NCBI GenBank assembly: GCA_032622095.1
Contig: CP136062.1
Coordinates: 164,818,590-164,882,589, forward strand
Direction: 5' to 3'
DNA from: Siphonodentalium dalli
Lineage: Eukaryota > Mollusca > Scaphopoda > Gadilida > Siphonodentaliidae
DNA: 64,000 nucleotides
The notes below the pieces were generated by a model. It was given only the letters and a program-made list of their open reading frames with translations, was not told the origin of the DNA and did no database searches. Below, in pieces: positions 11,557 through 23,440 of the stretch. Position numbers and translations under genes: made by a program. Numbering within the stretch: position 1 is the stretch's first letter; every line of letters begins with the position of its first letter.

Positions 11557-12498
11557 AACATACCTGCTTTTACCTAAAGTTGGTGACACCAACCGATACT
11601 TTCTGCGAAACTCGAGTGATTTCGTAAACTACTTTTGCCTACTCGAGACATTCAAACAATCATTCATTCCTATACAAGTTTGGAATTCTTTGGCAAAGGA
11701 TATTCAAAATAAATCATACGATTCTTTTAAGTCATCTGTTCTCCCTAAAAAAAAGATCCCCGCTTACATTCTCATAGGTGATCGTTCAACATACATTTTG
11801 CATTGCCGGTTGAGAAATGGATGTAGCGATTTAAATCACGACAAAGTGAGCAACTTCATTGCCGATGACAGATCATGTGCCTGTGGATTCCTGAAGGAAG
11901 ATACTGAACACTTTCTTATAAACTGTCCTTTGTACTCAACCCAAAGAACTGATCTGATTGATACAATGAATTCACTTCAAGTATTTTCCCACAAAGCTCT
12001 CTTAATTGGCGACATCACGCTCAAAGACAACGATAATTTCATTCTCCTCGATGCAGCCTTAAAATTTATTAAATCGTCCGGCAGATTCTCGTGATTAATC
12101 AATAGACTAAATTTATTATATATATATCCTTGTGTATATCTGTATATCTATGTATACATAAGCGTATATATATGTACCCCATTAACATCCATTAACAAAC
12201 CACATGATTTATATATTTAACTCGCACCCCTTACTTACCCCCCCCCCCCCCCACCCCGCCACTACCACCACTCTATCACTCACCAGTAATACTTAATAGT
12301 ATAGTTATTCAAATTCAATTGTTACTGTATGTATACATGCACCCGTCATGCCAAACCTATTCTGTTTAAATATACCATTTATATGTGTTGTCATACTTAT
12401 TCTGTATTGTGGGGAGCGGAGGTCCATCTAAGTTTTAAGAACTTGTCCTCCAATCCCCTAGTATCTGTATATGAATATATTATTAAAATATGTTTAAA
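11557..12498 (+). mobile_element. 5'-truncated non-LTR retrotransposon with 8-bp target duplication
   Basis: CCATCTTT occurs at 11549-11556 and again at 12499-12506. The intervening 942 bp holds the 3' end of an RT reading frame and a 3' UTR. The UTR contains 'ggggagcggaggtccatctaag' and 'cttgtcctccaatccc', a 3'-end type also seen at 12985-13086 and 58047-58170. Removing the insert and one CCATCTTT restores 'catggcggCCATCTTTgtgacgtca', which matches the foldback arm at 24580-24602. Confidence 0.88.
11590..12094 (+). pseudogene. C-terminal fragment of non-LTR retrotransposon ORF2
   Basis: The frame is open upstream of the first ATG at 11690 and reads ...FIPIQVWNSLAKDIQ..., a segment common downstream of the RT domain (the 'P..WN.LP' region). 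It then carries CRLRNGCSDLN and a zinc-knuckle-like C-x-C-G-x5-D-T-E-H-F-x4-C-P motif (CACGFLKEDTEHFLINCPLY), and ends FIKSSGRFS at 12094. The RT catalytic core and endonuclease are missing because the insertion is 5'-truncated. Translation would have no natural start codon, so this is a dead fragment. Confidence 0.85.
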
Positions 12499-12506
12499 CC
12501 ATCTTT

Positions 12507-12658
12507 GTGACGTCATAAGACCACCCAGTCGCGACCCCAGGGTGTCTAACAAATTTTGTTCTGAAGTAGAGACCATGTGCTGGCTCATGAACATGGTCTC
12601 TATATTTGTTCATGAATTTCCCACGGGAGCCCAAAATCGGACATAAGCGACTCTACTA
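12507..12658 (-). repeat. foldback right arm terminus
   Basis: On the reverse strand it reads TAGTAGAGTCGCTTATGT... and includes 'gggtcgcgactgggtgg' and 'tgacgtca'. It matches the left end at 242 and the termini of the 19150-24743 element. Confidence 0.8.
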
Positions 12659-13690
12659 TAACCACTATTGTTCGTTAGCTAAACAACCATACGTTTTTAG
12701 ACCATAAGATATTAATCAATAGACAGTTGTCTTTCATTCATATCTAACACGTGTTTACAAAGAGATAGACCATCTTTAAGAGCTACTCTTTTACATTGTA
12801 CAAAAATATATATCAGAAAGTAAACGTTTCACTTAACGAAGAAAAATCTTAAACAACTTACGGCACGGCATGGCATGATATATACAGGAGAGGACCTCAG
12901 GACCGGTATAACATCAATCACCAGACATCATCATCAACATTCTTATTATTACATGCACATTATATCTGTTATTCATCTTGTTTAAACATTTGTGTAAATA
13001 TTGTCGGGAGAGGGGCCACCTTAAGTTGTTATAACTTGTCCCCCAATCCCTTGTAAACTGAGTTACAATAAATATGTTTAAACCAAACCAACAGCAATAC
13101 CCACCGCGAAGACCATCCGTGCCTATAAATTGCACGTGATGACTGGGGCAATGGGATGGTGGCATGAATTGTACACGGCACTCTTATTTCAATAATTTGA
13201 TCATCAATATCAGGTCAACAAAAAAGTATGACATACATAACAAGTGACATGTGAGAGACTGTTTTAAACTTATGATATGTGTCACGCCGTCACGATTGAT
13301 CACTGATATATATATTCACCAACTGTCGATAGGTTTTGCTCGGAATGAATATTTTAATAGATATATGCAATTAAATTATCGGTGTGGTATATCTGACAGT
13401 GTTACAGACCGACATTAGGGGGACCTGGTTTTATTGTGATAAATACTGTTAATTTGGGAATATGTTTGCATGACGAAGACTGATTATGGGTTATATCTTA
13501 TAATTAAAACCACTTACTCAATATCAATTTTTAATATTCAAAATACTGAGATATATTTCGATTTGCGTATTTTGTGGTGATATTTTCTATGACACAAGAG
13601 ATATAGAATTACATCTGAATAAACCATGCATTAAGTAGACATCCACATTGGTCAGTTACTAATGAGGTTGGATATATGGGTAATTTGGCC
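12659..13690. other. unassigned, with a non-LTR 3'-UTR fragment at about 12985-13086
   Basis: The segment around 13003-13086 ('gggagaggggccaccttaag', 'cttgtcccccaatccc', 'caataaatatgtttaaacc') is a second copy of the retrotransposon 3' end seen at 12410-12498. No coding remnant precedes it. The rest shows no gene. Confidence 0.6.
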
Positions 13691-13699
13691 CGGAAAATA

Positions 13700-14140
13700 T
13701 TATTAGATAGGTCCCATTGACATCAGATGTCCTAAAGGGGCACTAACAATGCATTTAACTAACTAATTGATTATAGACCAAAAATGGTTGTATTTGGTCG
13801 GTGTAAGTTTAAACACGGGGATGACCCATATGGTGTGGTATAGATGCCGTTGACCTCAGACGACTTTAAGGGTCAAATTTGAGCAATAAAGAGCGTTCTT
13901 TATAAGTTTAAAGTATTTATAGGAAAATTGGTACAGATGAACCACCCAACATGATGAATGTCACGCGATATGCGTCTTCGACCCCAGATGACTTACATGG
14001 GTATATAATCAATAAAGAGTGTTTATTATCATTCCAGAAGATATGTGAGAAAATTGGTGACAAAAGTCGAATGACGCAGGGCATGTCAAGGGATTGGTTT
14101 TGTTGACCTCAAATTATTTAAAGATGCACTAATAATTAGA
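13700..14140. repeat. degenerate ~130-bp tandem repeat
   Basis: The phrase 'gttgacctcagatgac(t)t..a..ggg' recurs near 13712, 13847, 13970 and 14100. It is followed in the middle units by 'caataaagagngtt' and 'aggaaaattgg'. The units are strongly diverged. Confidence 0.6.
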
Positions 14141-15279
14141 AATTATATATTCTTATCAACATTTCTTGTATTTGCAACCAATCTTATACATCCTTAGAAA
14201 TTACTTAGACAAAATTTGGAAGCTCGAATGAGCCATGTCCATTTAAGTTAACAGAATATCATGACAGTAGATGTCTAATTTCATTGGGTCAATTGTGCGG
14301 GCGTGCACGATTATATATGATCCTATACCCAACATGACTTTTAATATGTTGTATCTACCACTCGGAGTGAAGGTAATGCCACTTAATCTTCTATTATAAT
14401 AGATAGCTATACTCTTATTTCTTAATACACTTGTTGGATTATGTAGGTAACATCCGCTACAACCACTATCGGGTTTAAACGTTTGTTACACACAACTAAA
14501 TGATCCCAAAGTGCAGATATCGTTCGAATAAATATCATGTAAAGAACCGCCACAGTCGCGATTACCTTGAGATAGAACCGTAACGCTCATAAGTTGTGAT
14601 CAGGAGGCTAATGCTCCAAATTATCGACACACATCGGGATATTTCCTCTGCTATTTTACAGAAGAATAACACAGGTACAATTTATACTCAGTGTTCGTCT
14701 TCAGAATGCGTTTCACATTCGGTATGCTACCAAAAACAAAGATTACGTTTACAAAGCTTGATTTTCAGTGATTACATGTTGATAATTACACGTTAACTCG
14801 CTATATCCGAGTTAATTGTGATCTAAAGTTCAGTTTTCGGTAAAACGGCACCTATGCAGCCTCTGTTCGTTAAAGAAAGTTTAATGTATTTAAGATATAT
14901 ATAATTATGCGTGCTTTTGTCCCAAAAATGAAAATTTTTAACCATAAGGAACCGTACAAATCAGCCAAGAACTATCACAATACGGCGATAGAATGACTTC
15001 CGATGTAACAGTTCCTACACAGTGTGATCATCAGATGAATACAATCTAAACTTATGAGTTGTCATATCCAACAGTTGGAAGAATCCGTTGTAAACTCGAT
15101 GAAAACTCGAACCTAACACGAGGGTGCAAATATACGTTAATAGAAAGGGGTGCATTTAGAAACTATATGTGAACACCCCTAACATGGACCATCTAGCCAC
15201 GTCCCTGCTAACTCATGATTTACACTGATTTAATGTTTCCATTCGTTGTACAGTTCCGGGCCTATAATGTCGAAGAACA
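14141..15279. other. unassigned AT-rich sequence
   Basis: No gene, RNA or clear repeat was seen. Open frames are short and without recognisable motifs. Confidence 0.5.
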
Positions 15280-15940
15280 CAGCATAGCCTATACTATTAA
15301 TATGACATTAGAACATAAAACACAAACACACATACACGTTTTCCCCCTTGCACACACACCCCACCCCTAAAATGATCCATGTGCCGGTCTGTCCGAAGGA
15401 TAATTGGGATATTTTCAAACAGAAACGGTCAAAATGTGAAGCATATCATTCACATATTTGACACCCCAGCTCGGGTTTGGCGACATCTCATCGCAGGATC
15501 GATCTGCGGCTTTGATACCCGAAGTTATGGTGGGTACACACACTTGGTGCAGGTAGTATTTTTGCGAACCGCTCTGCAGGCTAGACAATTTTATGGTTAA
15601 TTAAACATATATTTTTCCTTTGATGCAAGCATTATCCGCCATCTATGACTGATAATTATGTTTCAAACTAACTACCTAACGTCAAAAAGTGTCTACTATT
15701 TATGACAAAATCGGAAATGAGTCGGAATTTCTGTTAAATTTATCGGGGTGAGAGCAAGCTATGGTCGCTATCCCATTGAGGGAATATTCCGCTTTGCGAA
15801 ATTATGTTTTGAATAGCGGATATCACCATTTAACTGGGAGATATATAGCTTCATCTGATGGAAGATATGTTTATTTATTAAACCGCATGATCTGGTTTGG
15901 TGATACCTTCGGGTTTGACGATACCACGTACACGGGGGTG
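15280..15940 (+). repeat. 660-bp dispersed repeat, plus-strand copy
   Basis: It matches the reverse complement of 61083-61745 over essentially its whole length, with small indels. It contains a 73-codon frame (15379-15600) beginning MCRSVRRIIGIFSNRNGQNV that is well conserved in the other copy up to about residue 58, and a second conserved frame (15761-15946) beginning MVAIPLREYSALR. Similarity ends at 15938 in 'acacgggggtg'. No domain was recognised. Conservation may simply reflect recent duplication. Confidence 0.8.
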
Positions 15941-16440
15941 ATGTAGAGGTGAATCAAACGATGTGACCACCTGTTTTCGAAAATCCACCCCATCCATTTA
16001 ACTTACTATTATTAAAAAAAAGCCATCGATCAACTAAAAACGTTTAGCGCTCAGTGGTGATTCCCCGCTGGTCATCCTGCATTTAATCCCGCTGCGGGCA
16101 GTAATCATCGGTGCGGGCGTCAGGAAAACACCGCATCGGACTATAACAGTTTGAGTTCTTCATACCAGGCTAGTCTAATTAATTAAGGTATTTGTGGGCC
16201 CAATTTTTTTCCAAAATTTGATAGAGTCCAAATAAGGGATTCTGTACACATATATTAGTAATCACAGAAACTTTGCCAAATTGATGCAACATTTTAAAAG
16301 TATATATACTTCATGGTGGATTATGTTCGAAATACAAAATGTGAACTTTATAGATATTTTTAAAAATAATAAAAGGTCGGCCGACCACAGTGTCCCCGAA
16401 AACATGGCAAGTCTACGCCGCTTTATTAAAGAAATTAAAA
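15941..16440. other. unassigned sequence
   Basis: No gene was recognised. A GC-richer patch at 16060-16130 carries short GCGGG words. The 114-codon frame 16281-16625 runs into the following tandem repeat and has no recognisable domain. Confidence 0.4.
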
Positions 16441-17046
16441 AAAGGTTGAAATGTTCCAAGTCGAAAGGGTTAATAATTCCGCAAAGAAATAATTTTCCCA
16501 TCATCTATATACATGTTGCACATCTCCAATATGTGGGTAACAATACTCTGAAGTTTCAAATATCTACGATCAAAACTGTAGGAGGAGTTGATTACACCAT
16601 GAAGGTACCCTCATACAGAAAATGAGAAAACACTAATTTTCAAAGTCGAAAGTCCCGTATCTCTGGGAAAAATCATTGGATCAAACTAAAATTGGAATTT
16701 CACCTGTATTTTGATATGAACGACCCACAACAAAACATAATTTACAATTAAACAATCCAAACTTGAGTTATCATCCGGAAACCAAAGAAAAAACAAGAAA
16801 CATTGAATTTTCTAAGTCGAAAAGCCCATAACTCTGAGAAAAATCATCAGATCAAACTCAAATACGAACTTGACCTGTATTATGATATCAATGACTCACA
16901 CAAAAAAGCAGAATTTTCAATTGAACAGTCCAAACTTGAGTTGTCATCCGGAAGCCAAAGAAAAAAGAAGAAAATTGAATTTTCTAAGTCGAAAAAAATC
17001 CATAACTCTAGGAAAACTCAACTCAAATTCGAACTCAAACTGTATC
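16440..17046 (+). repeat. ~175-bp tandem array, left part
   Basis: Units start with 'aagtcgaaa..cccataactctg.gaaaaatcat.ggatcaaact' near 16459, 16642, 16818 and 16987 and include 'gagttgtcatccggaaaccaaag'. Such 'cataactctg' repeats ending in (ACGG)n tracts are, to my knowledge, common in marine invertebrates. The last unit is broken by the composite element at 17051 and resumes at 18831. Confidence 0.8.
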
Positions 17047-17050
17047 TAGA

Positions 17051-17508
17051 GGAATCACGGAACTGAATGGTTTCCCATGGGCGACAGTGTTAACGTTTCG
17101 GCCAAATTCACTGAATTGAAGCCTGCAGGCCATATCAGTGATGTTTACCCGGCTAGATTGACACCAGTTGATCACGAAAATGGTAGAAAAATCATAGGTC
17201 ATGTGTTTACTTTTTAAAATAAATCCCCAAGTCTACGACAGGGCTATCTCACAGCCAAATTTGATCTGGAAAAATCCAGAACTACAGCAGCTAGTTAAAT
17301 AAATTTCCCGCTCACAAAAATCCATTCCCCCATTCATTCACCAGTTTAAATTATTTAGATATGATGTACAAGTCAAATAAACGCGATGTCATCCTTTAAT
17401 AACGTGTCGCATGTATCAGGTGAAGGTCATTCTTCAGTTACCTTCACCTTTAGAATTCCACGGTGTACTCGTTCCCCGACTCTAGAACACATTTAACTCC
17501 CTGATTCC
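17051..17508 (+). repeat. composite A, left long direct repeat
   Basis: A 458-bp repeat starting ggaatcacgg with TTTCCCAT 21 bases in and CAGTGTTAAC 35 bases in. It is the same length as the right copy and differs from it at few positions. Confidence 0.88.
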
Positions 17509-18368
17509 TATATATATGTATATGTGTAAAAAAACAGCGTTTGTTATAGTATTTTATCCAAATATAGACCTTACTGAAACCAAAAATGGATTATATCGGA
17601 CAGTAGCGGTTTATTTTTTCAATATGAGGCATCCTGAAAATTTGTGTCAATCATCAAAATAAAGCCAAAACATTTAGATTTTTTTTTCAATTTTACTAGC
17701 TGATGCATCTCGTATAACTGAAGTATGCCCTTATATACCATAATATTACTAAATTGAAGAGGAAATGTTAATATAAATTTTGAGATGGATATCTTGTCCA
17801 ATTTTAACCCTTTTCGTGCAGAATTTGGCAATTTATAATGAAGATTATAATAAAGATTTACCAAAATTAACAGAAAATTTAAATTAAAAATACTTAATAG
17901 CAATATAAAGCAACCATGAAATTTGACCAGATGACAGGGCATACTGTCTGTTTAACAAACCTGCCATGACAGTCTTGCACGACAGTAACTCTAGTGGTGA
18001 TGCCATCAACCCCCCACCCCCCCCCCCGACTTGGGGTGGGGCTACGATCCCCGATAAGGCTACTGGGTGCCAGAAGCTTAATTAGGTCAACTGCCACCTT
18101 TTCCCAATGGCGGGGGGTGCTAAGTTGCTAACACTCCTCCAAATTGTGGGGAGGGGGACTTTAGACCCTCTGACCCCCTAATGGTACATGATGTCCATGC
18201 AAAACTCACAGATTTATCACTTTCTTTACTATCTACAGGCGAATCCATGCGTTTCTTCTTTAAATCTGTCCAAAATGTGGTCATTATCATTTGAAAATAA
18301 GAAAATATGAAATTAACAACTTATCATGGCGAAACGTGAAATTTCGTAAAATTCAAATTTTTCTGATA

Positions 18369-18826
18369 GAAATCACGGAACTAAATGGTTTCCCATAGGC
18401 GACAGTGTTAACGTTTCGGCCAAATTCACTGAATTGAAGCCTGCAGGCCATATCAGTGATGTTTACCCGACTAGATTGACACCAGTTGATCACGAAAATT
18501 GTAGAAAAATCATAGGTCATGTGTTTACTTTTTAAAATAAATCCCCAAGTCTACGACAGGGCTATCTCACAGCCAAATTTGATCTGGAAAAATCCAGAAC
18601 TACAGCAGCTAGTTAAATAAATTTCCCGCTCACAAAAATCCATTCCCCCATTCATTGACCAGTTTAAATTATTTAGATATGATGTACAAATCAAATAAAC
18701 GCGATGTCATTCTTTAATAACGTGTCGCATGTATCAGGTGAAGGTCATTATTCAGTTACATTCACCTTTAGCATTCCACGGTGTACTCGTTCCCCGACTC
18801 TAGAACACATTTAGCTCCCTGATTCC
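18369..18826 (+). repeat. composite A, right long direct repeat
   Basis: Second 458-bp copy; its first bases read gaaatcacgg. It is followed by the TAGA duplication and the resumed tandem array. Confidence 0.88.
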
Positions 18827-18830
18827 TAGA

Positions 18831-19139
18831 TATGACTGATCCACATAAAAACGGTATTTGCAATTAAAGGATCAAAACATGAGACATCATCCGGAAACCG
18901 AAAAAGTGAGAAATGTTCTAAGTAAAAAAAAGTTGAAAAATGGGAAATAACTCCACAAAAGAACATCGGATCAGAATTGCAGAGCACATGTGTTCTTGGT
19001 TGAGACACCTACATACCAAGTTTCAATCAAATCGGATGATCATTACTGGAGTTATACCTCCGGACGGTACGCACGGACGCACGGACGGACGGACGGAGCT
19101 GATGAAAATAGTCCCCCGAAAATAAATTTTACGGGGGAC
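18831..19139 (+). repeat. ~175-bp tandem array, right part, with ACGG microsatellite and hairpin end
   Basis: The array resumes with 'tatgactgatccacat', then 'catcatccggaaaccgaaaa', 'caccaagtttcaatcaaatcgg'-type text and (ACGG)n at about 19075-19098. It ends in the inverted repeat GTCCCCCG...CGGGGGAC (19111-19139), which could be the terminus of the repeat family. Confidence 0.7.
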
Positions 19140-19149
19140 AATAACTACA

Positions 19150-20570
19150 TAGTAGAGGCTCTTATGTACTCCCGTGTGCACTTTGTGAAGAAATATAGCG
19201 ACTATGCCAATGACGTTGCTTGATATCTCAGGCACCAGAAAACAAATGTTAGACACCTTGGGGTCGCGACTGGGTGGATTTATGACGTCATCAAGATGGC
19301 CGCCATACACAATTTCACAGTATGGACTGAGTCAGTTTGATCAATATCTACTTGTGAATTTATTATAGAAATTTGATTATCTCACCACTGACGTGAAACT
19401 AATACCCCATACTTCCATTTGACAGAAAAAGTGCCCACCATAAACCAAGATGGCCGCCAAAATGGCGACTGAAATTTGGAAAATTGATGATTTTTCACAC
19501 TTTCCTCTTGAATCATTAACCGATGTTTGAAATTTGTAACGAATAAAGACCTAAATTTGAATAAATTCTAGTATCCAACCATTTCTACAACATAATATGT
19601 CATATTTCGGATCTCATTCCTGCCAGCAATCTTTAAAATGTGAATTCAAAAATGTGCTATGAAAGTTAACCAAAATTCAATTATGTGATTCTAGCCAAGA
19701 GTTGAACAGAAAATAACTAAATTTGATGAAGATATTGTAAAAATATTTTAAATATGTGAATTGCCATATAGTTACACTGAAAATAGTGCATTTTCGTTTA
19801 AGATGGCGGCCAAGATGGCTGCCAAAATGGAGAAATCACCAAAATCTGTCCAATTTTTATTGATATCACTCATGTGTTGGGGAAAAGTTAATATATGTGA
19901 ATCCATGGACTTATGGAATAATTTGTAAATTTGGTGAACCATATAGCTGCTTATACCCAAGAATTCAACAGAATTATACCACGAAAATATTAAGTCAAAT
20001 CATCTTCATGGCAGCCACACAAAATTGCAGAATGGGCACTGAGTGAGAAAGAAAACTTAACACAGAAAATAAACAATATTTCTACGGCAATGATAAAATT
20101 GCACCATGCTTCCTTTTGAAAGAACAAGATTGATAAAAAAAAAAACCAAGATGGCTGTCAAAATGGCGACCAAAATATAGAAATGTGTTGAATTGTTACA
20201 CATGCCCTTTACATCATTTTCGGTTATTCGTAAACTGTGGCGAGTAGGACTTGTCTTTGTTTTTATCAGTCATGACACCAAGTACTTTGGAAAACATATT
20301 ATGCTGTAATTTGTGTCTAATTGTTGTCCATACTCCGAAAAATGCAAATTAAATAATTCGCTATGTAATTTCACAAATAAACTTGCTTCTCGAGGTTCTA
20401 GATTAACATTGGACAGAAATAGGCATAATAAAATAAACAAAAGTGTACACAGTTTTAAATATCGTTAGTATCATTCAATTACACTCGACATTGATCTATT
20501 TGACCCAAGATGGTCGCCAGAATGGCCGCCAAAACTCAGTTATAAAATGTGACAAATGTTTATATTCTCA
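19150..20570 (+). repeat. left arm of foldback element
   Basis: It contains a ~350-bp periodic structure marked by 'AAGATGGC.GCCAAAATGG', followed in each period by a '(c)ggaaaattgatgatttttcacac'-type phrase. About 1.05 kb pairs with the right arm; the last motif (20510) pairs less clearly. Confidence 0.8.
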
Positions 20571-23440
20571 AACGGCATTTAGCAAAGGAGTTGGATATAT
20601 TCGCCCAATCTAAATTAGATACTATCATGTTAAGGTATATTGTGACTATGTTTGACCAAACATAGTTTGTTTATAATCGAGAATATATCGGAATGGACTC
20701 TTAGAAACCTAACATGACATTGCCCAATATAATTTAAACGATCCTGTCCGTTTCCTTGGGAAGGAAGTCAAACCGGATAAGAGCATAACGAGTACTCGAA
20801 CGCAAAAGAATCCCTGCAGTCATAATACAGACATAAATCCAACTTTATGGCTATATTATTTCGTTTGGGGTAGATCTACTTTATTCGTTGCCTATTCTTG
20901 ATGAATTGTTGACCACGTTGATTTCGCCCGGCCACAAAAATTCAGAAGATTCAGGGAAAATATCACACCTTGACTTCATCGAAGTCGAAGTTGCATTGCT
21001 ATCATACTGCCACCGGGAAATATAATTGCTCAACTTAGAAATACACAGGCATTACATGTTAGTGCAAACAGTATTTCGTATCTAATTATGAAACAGTTGT
21101 GTCTAATAAGATACAATAAGGGGATATTGCATGGTTCAGTTTCTTGTTTTTGGCATATCTGTGTTTCATCACCTGAAATTCGTTTGAATAGTTGAGACAT
21201 TGTCACACTTCTCAAGACGTGAGACAGCACATGTACCACTCTTGTTACTTCGTCCAATAGATGGTCACATTGATGGTAGTCTATCTACAACCAACTCACC
21301 CCAGCAACTACAGTTGAATTACAAACTCATCTCGCAAGCTAACAGAGCTCACCACAAAACTCTCCGACTGCATATAAGAGAATCCATATATAATATTTGC
21401 TTCGGTTGTGGAATGGAGAGTCCATGATACAGACTTAATCAATAAATTTCAATACGGCCACTGACCTCATATCAGATACATTGCATATTCACTTTGATGT
21501 AGTCTAACATAGCTGTGCACATAACCGAGTTAATGCTTGTCTGTTTATTTTAGAGTACGAGTCAGTTTATGTTTTGTCAACGAAAAAATATCGTGAAATC
21601 AAAATGCCTATGCCTAGTGCCTGGATATTTAGTGATGAAATACCTCATCGAAACACCAGAAGCTCGTCTTTGGTCCATGCCATATGGTGGTGCATCGAAG
21701 TAATGAATACAGTGACGGGTCATCAAGATCATTTAATGGAACGTTATTAAGAACAAATGTAGTTTATAGAATTTGCTGGCAAACCGTACAACCATGATAG
21801 TCGGATCCACAAGTAGGCCAATAACAAGCTTTGAATATAGATACTGCGCAAATGTTGGAAGTAATAGATAACAAGGTTATGCTTGAATTGAGAGAAGATT
21901 GTGGATTGTTAGCTATTTGAAGAGTCCATAACTGAAATTTACTTCAACTATTGCTTAGGAAGGTATACGATTACAACGTTTAACGACCTGAGTTTTCTGC
22001 AGACCTGATTTCATTGTAGTGGGATATCAAATGTTCCTCTATAAAATATCTGGAAAGAATACTACAAACTTTCCACCCAATAATAATACATGTACCTCAA
22101 CATGTCGGTGAGTTGAATTGCCTCTACAACCAAGTCGAACTGTGCATTGGTGCGACAAATGATTTTATCAATTTTATCTGGAACATTGCCGATAGCCTAT
22201 AAAATTACAGAAATGCAGGCATTTAAAGAAAATTTGGTGTGAATATGTTTCTTGTATGACATTTTGATGAGAACGCAAGCATGAAAGAACTTCGATAACA
22301 CATGTGACAAACATGACATGGGTGTATCTAATATAAACTTGATGAGTGCATAAGTTCAGCACAGGAAGGTGTGGATCATACACGGAACGAACTTGCAGTA
22401 TATGCGATGTCCAGAAAGCTATCTCTGTGGAACCCAAATACACATGTATACCAATTGAACTCATTATATGAGGCTATCTTCCTACCCTAGCTCGATCAAA
22501 ATCAGCCACGCTTTCGCAAATCTTTGGTGTGGAGTCAGTGAGTTGACCTATGAGCTGACCAGAGCTCCACAGCAGTTTCTGTTTTGATACAAACCTGAAC
22601 ATAATTTATATCTAGTCGCTATATATCGCATGTAATAAGCAGAGGTCTGGTAGAAATCCACCAATGCGATTCTTCTTCGCAGAAGACACATAGAGCTCAC
22701 ATCTGAACGCTCTCGTTTGGTAGTCTGCGACAAAGCAATTACTGTCATATAATCCCCTGATGCACACACAATTTGAACTAGATGTTATTCAAGGACGGGC
22801 AATTGTAAATTTTCTCAGTTTCACAAAAGTATACCTTGTGTTTTCGTACATGTATTTAATAAGACCGAATCACACAAATATTATCTCCTATTCTTATATT
22901 TGTACTAAGTATACACTAATTATTAAGCTTGTTAACATGGAAGATGTCTGTAACGTCAACGCATTATATGCCGCTACTGTTGGGTACTGCATTGTGTGAT
23001 GTCCATTCAATTAATTTCCGTGAGCAGCTGAATTTCAGTAGAATTGACTTAGTATGATGGCATTACATGAGCAATACAGGAGTCAAGTGAAAAATTCTTA
23101 GCCAAAACCCCATAAGGGGGGGGGCGCTATCAAGGGGAAGTAATTAAAGTACTGCTCAATACCGACAGCCTTATTGTTGAGGTAGGGATTTTTCTCTAGT
23201 CGAGTACCCAATCAGGACATTTCCTATGTACATGTAATGATGGATGTAATCAGCATGTATTCAGATTTTGATATTTTCAAATAGGTCAACATCAGATGAA
23301 TTTATCTACTTTTCATGGTTTCTGTTTCCATTCTCATGAAATCTCGAATATAAGCAGCTACTTTTCGCAAATATTCATATTGTATCAGCATTCCTGGCAC
23401 TTTTTTCAACAGGGGAACAAATATGTTTACCAGTAGTCAC
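20571..23440. other. interior of foldback element, no gene recognised
   Basis: AT-rich DNA with open frames of 60-96 codons only (for example 21200-21427, 22174-22464, 22548-22769), none with a recognisable domain. A run of G near 23115 is the only simple repeat. Confidence 0.5.

Larger units (their letters stand above)
242..12658. mobile_element. candidate large foldback element with nested insertions
   Basis: The left end at 242 (TAGTAGAGTCGCTTATGT) and the right end at 12658 are inverted copies of one terminus. Behind both ends comes the same series of landmarks: a 'gtcgcgactggnngg' block, an 'AAGATGG..TGACGTCA' block about 150 bp in, then ~350-bp spaced 'AAGATGGCNGCCAAAATGG' motifs. The same plan occurs at 19150-24743, where both arms are clearly one element. 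The right arm here is interrupted by two Helitron-like units and a truncated retrotransposon. The interior holds other repeats and no recognisable transposase. The two ends could instead be solo arms of separate copies; treating them as one 12.4-kb element is inference. Confidence 0.45.
17051..18826. mobile_element. composite element A: TIR-bearing long direct repeats, TAGA target duplication
   Basis: Two 458-bp direct repeats (17051-17508 and 18369-18826), nearly identical, flank an 860-bp non-coding core. Each repeat has imperfect inverted ends (GGAATCACGGAACTGAATG against the reverse complement of the right end, GGAATCAGGGAGTTAAATG). TAGA precedes the element (17047-17050) and follows it (18827-18830). 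Removing it rejoins the interrupted 175-bp repeat. There is no gag/pol, no TG..CA ends and no clear primer-binding site. Its plan and first ~35 bases match element B at 39341. Confidence 0.8.
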
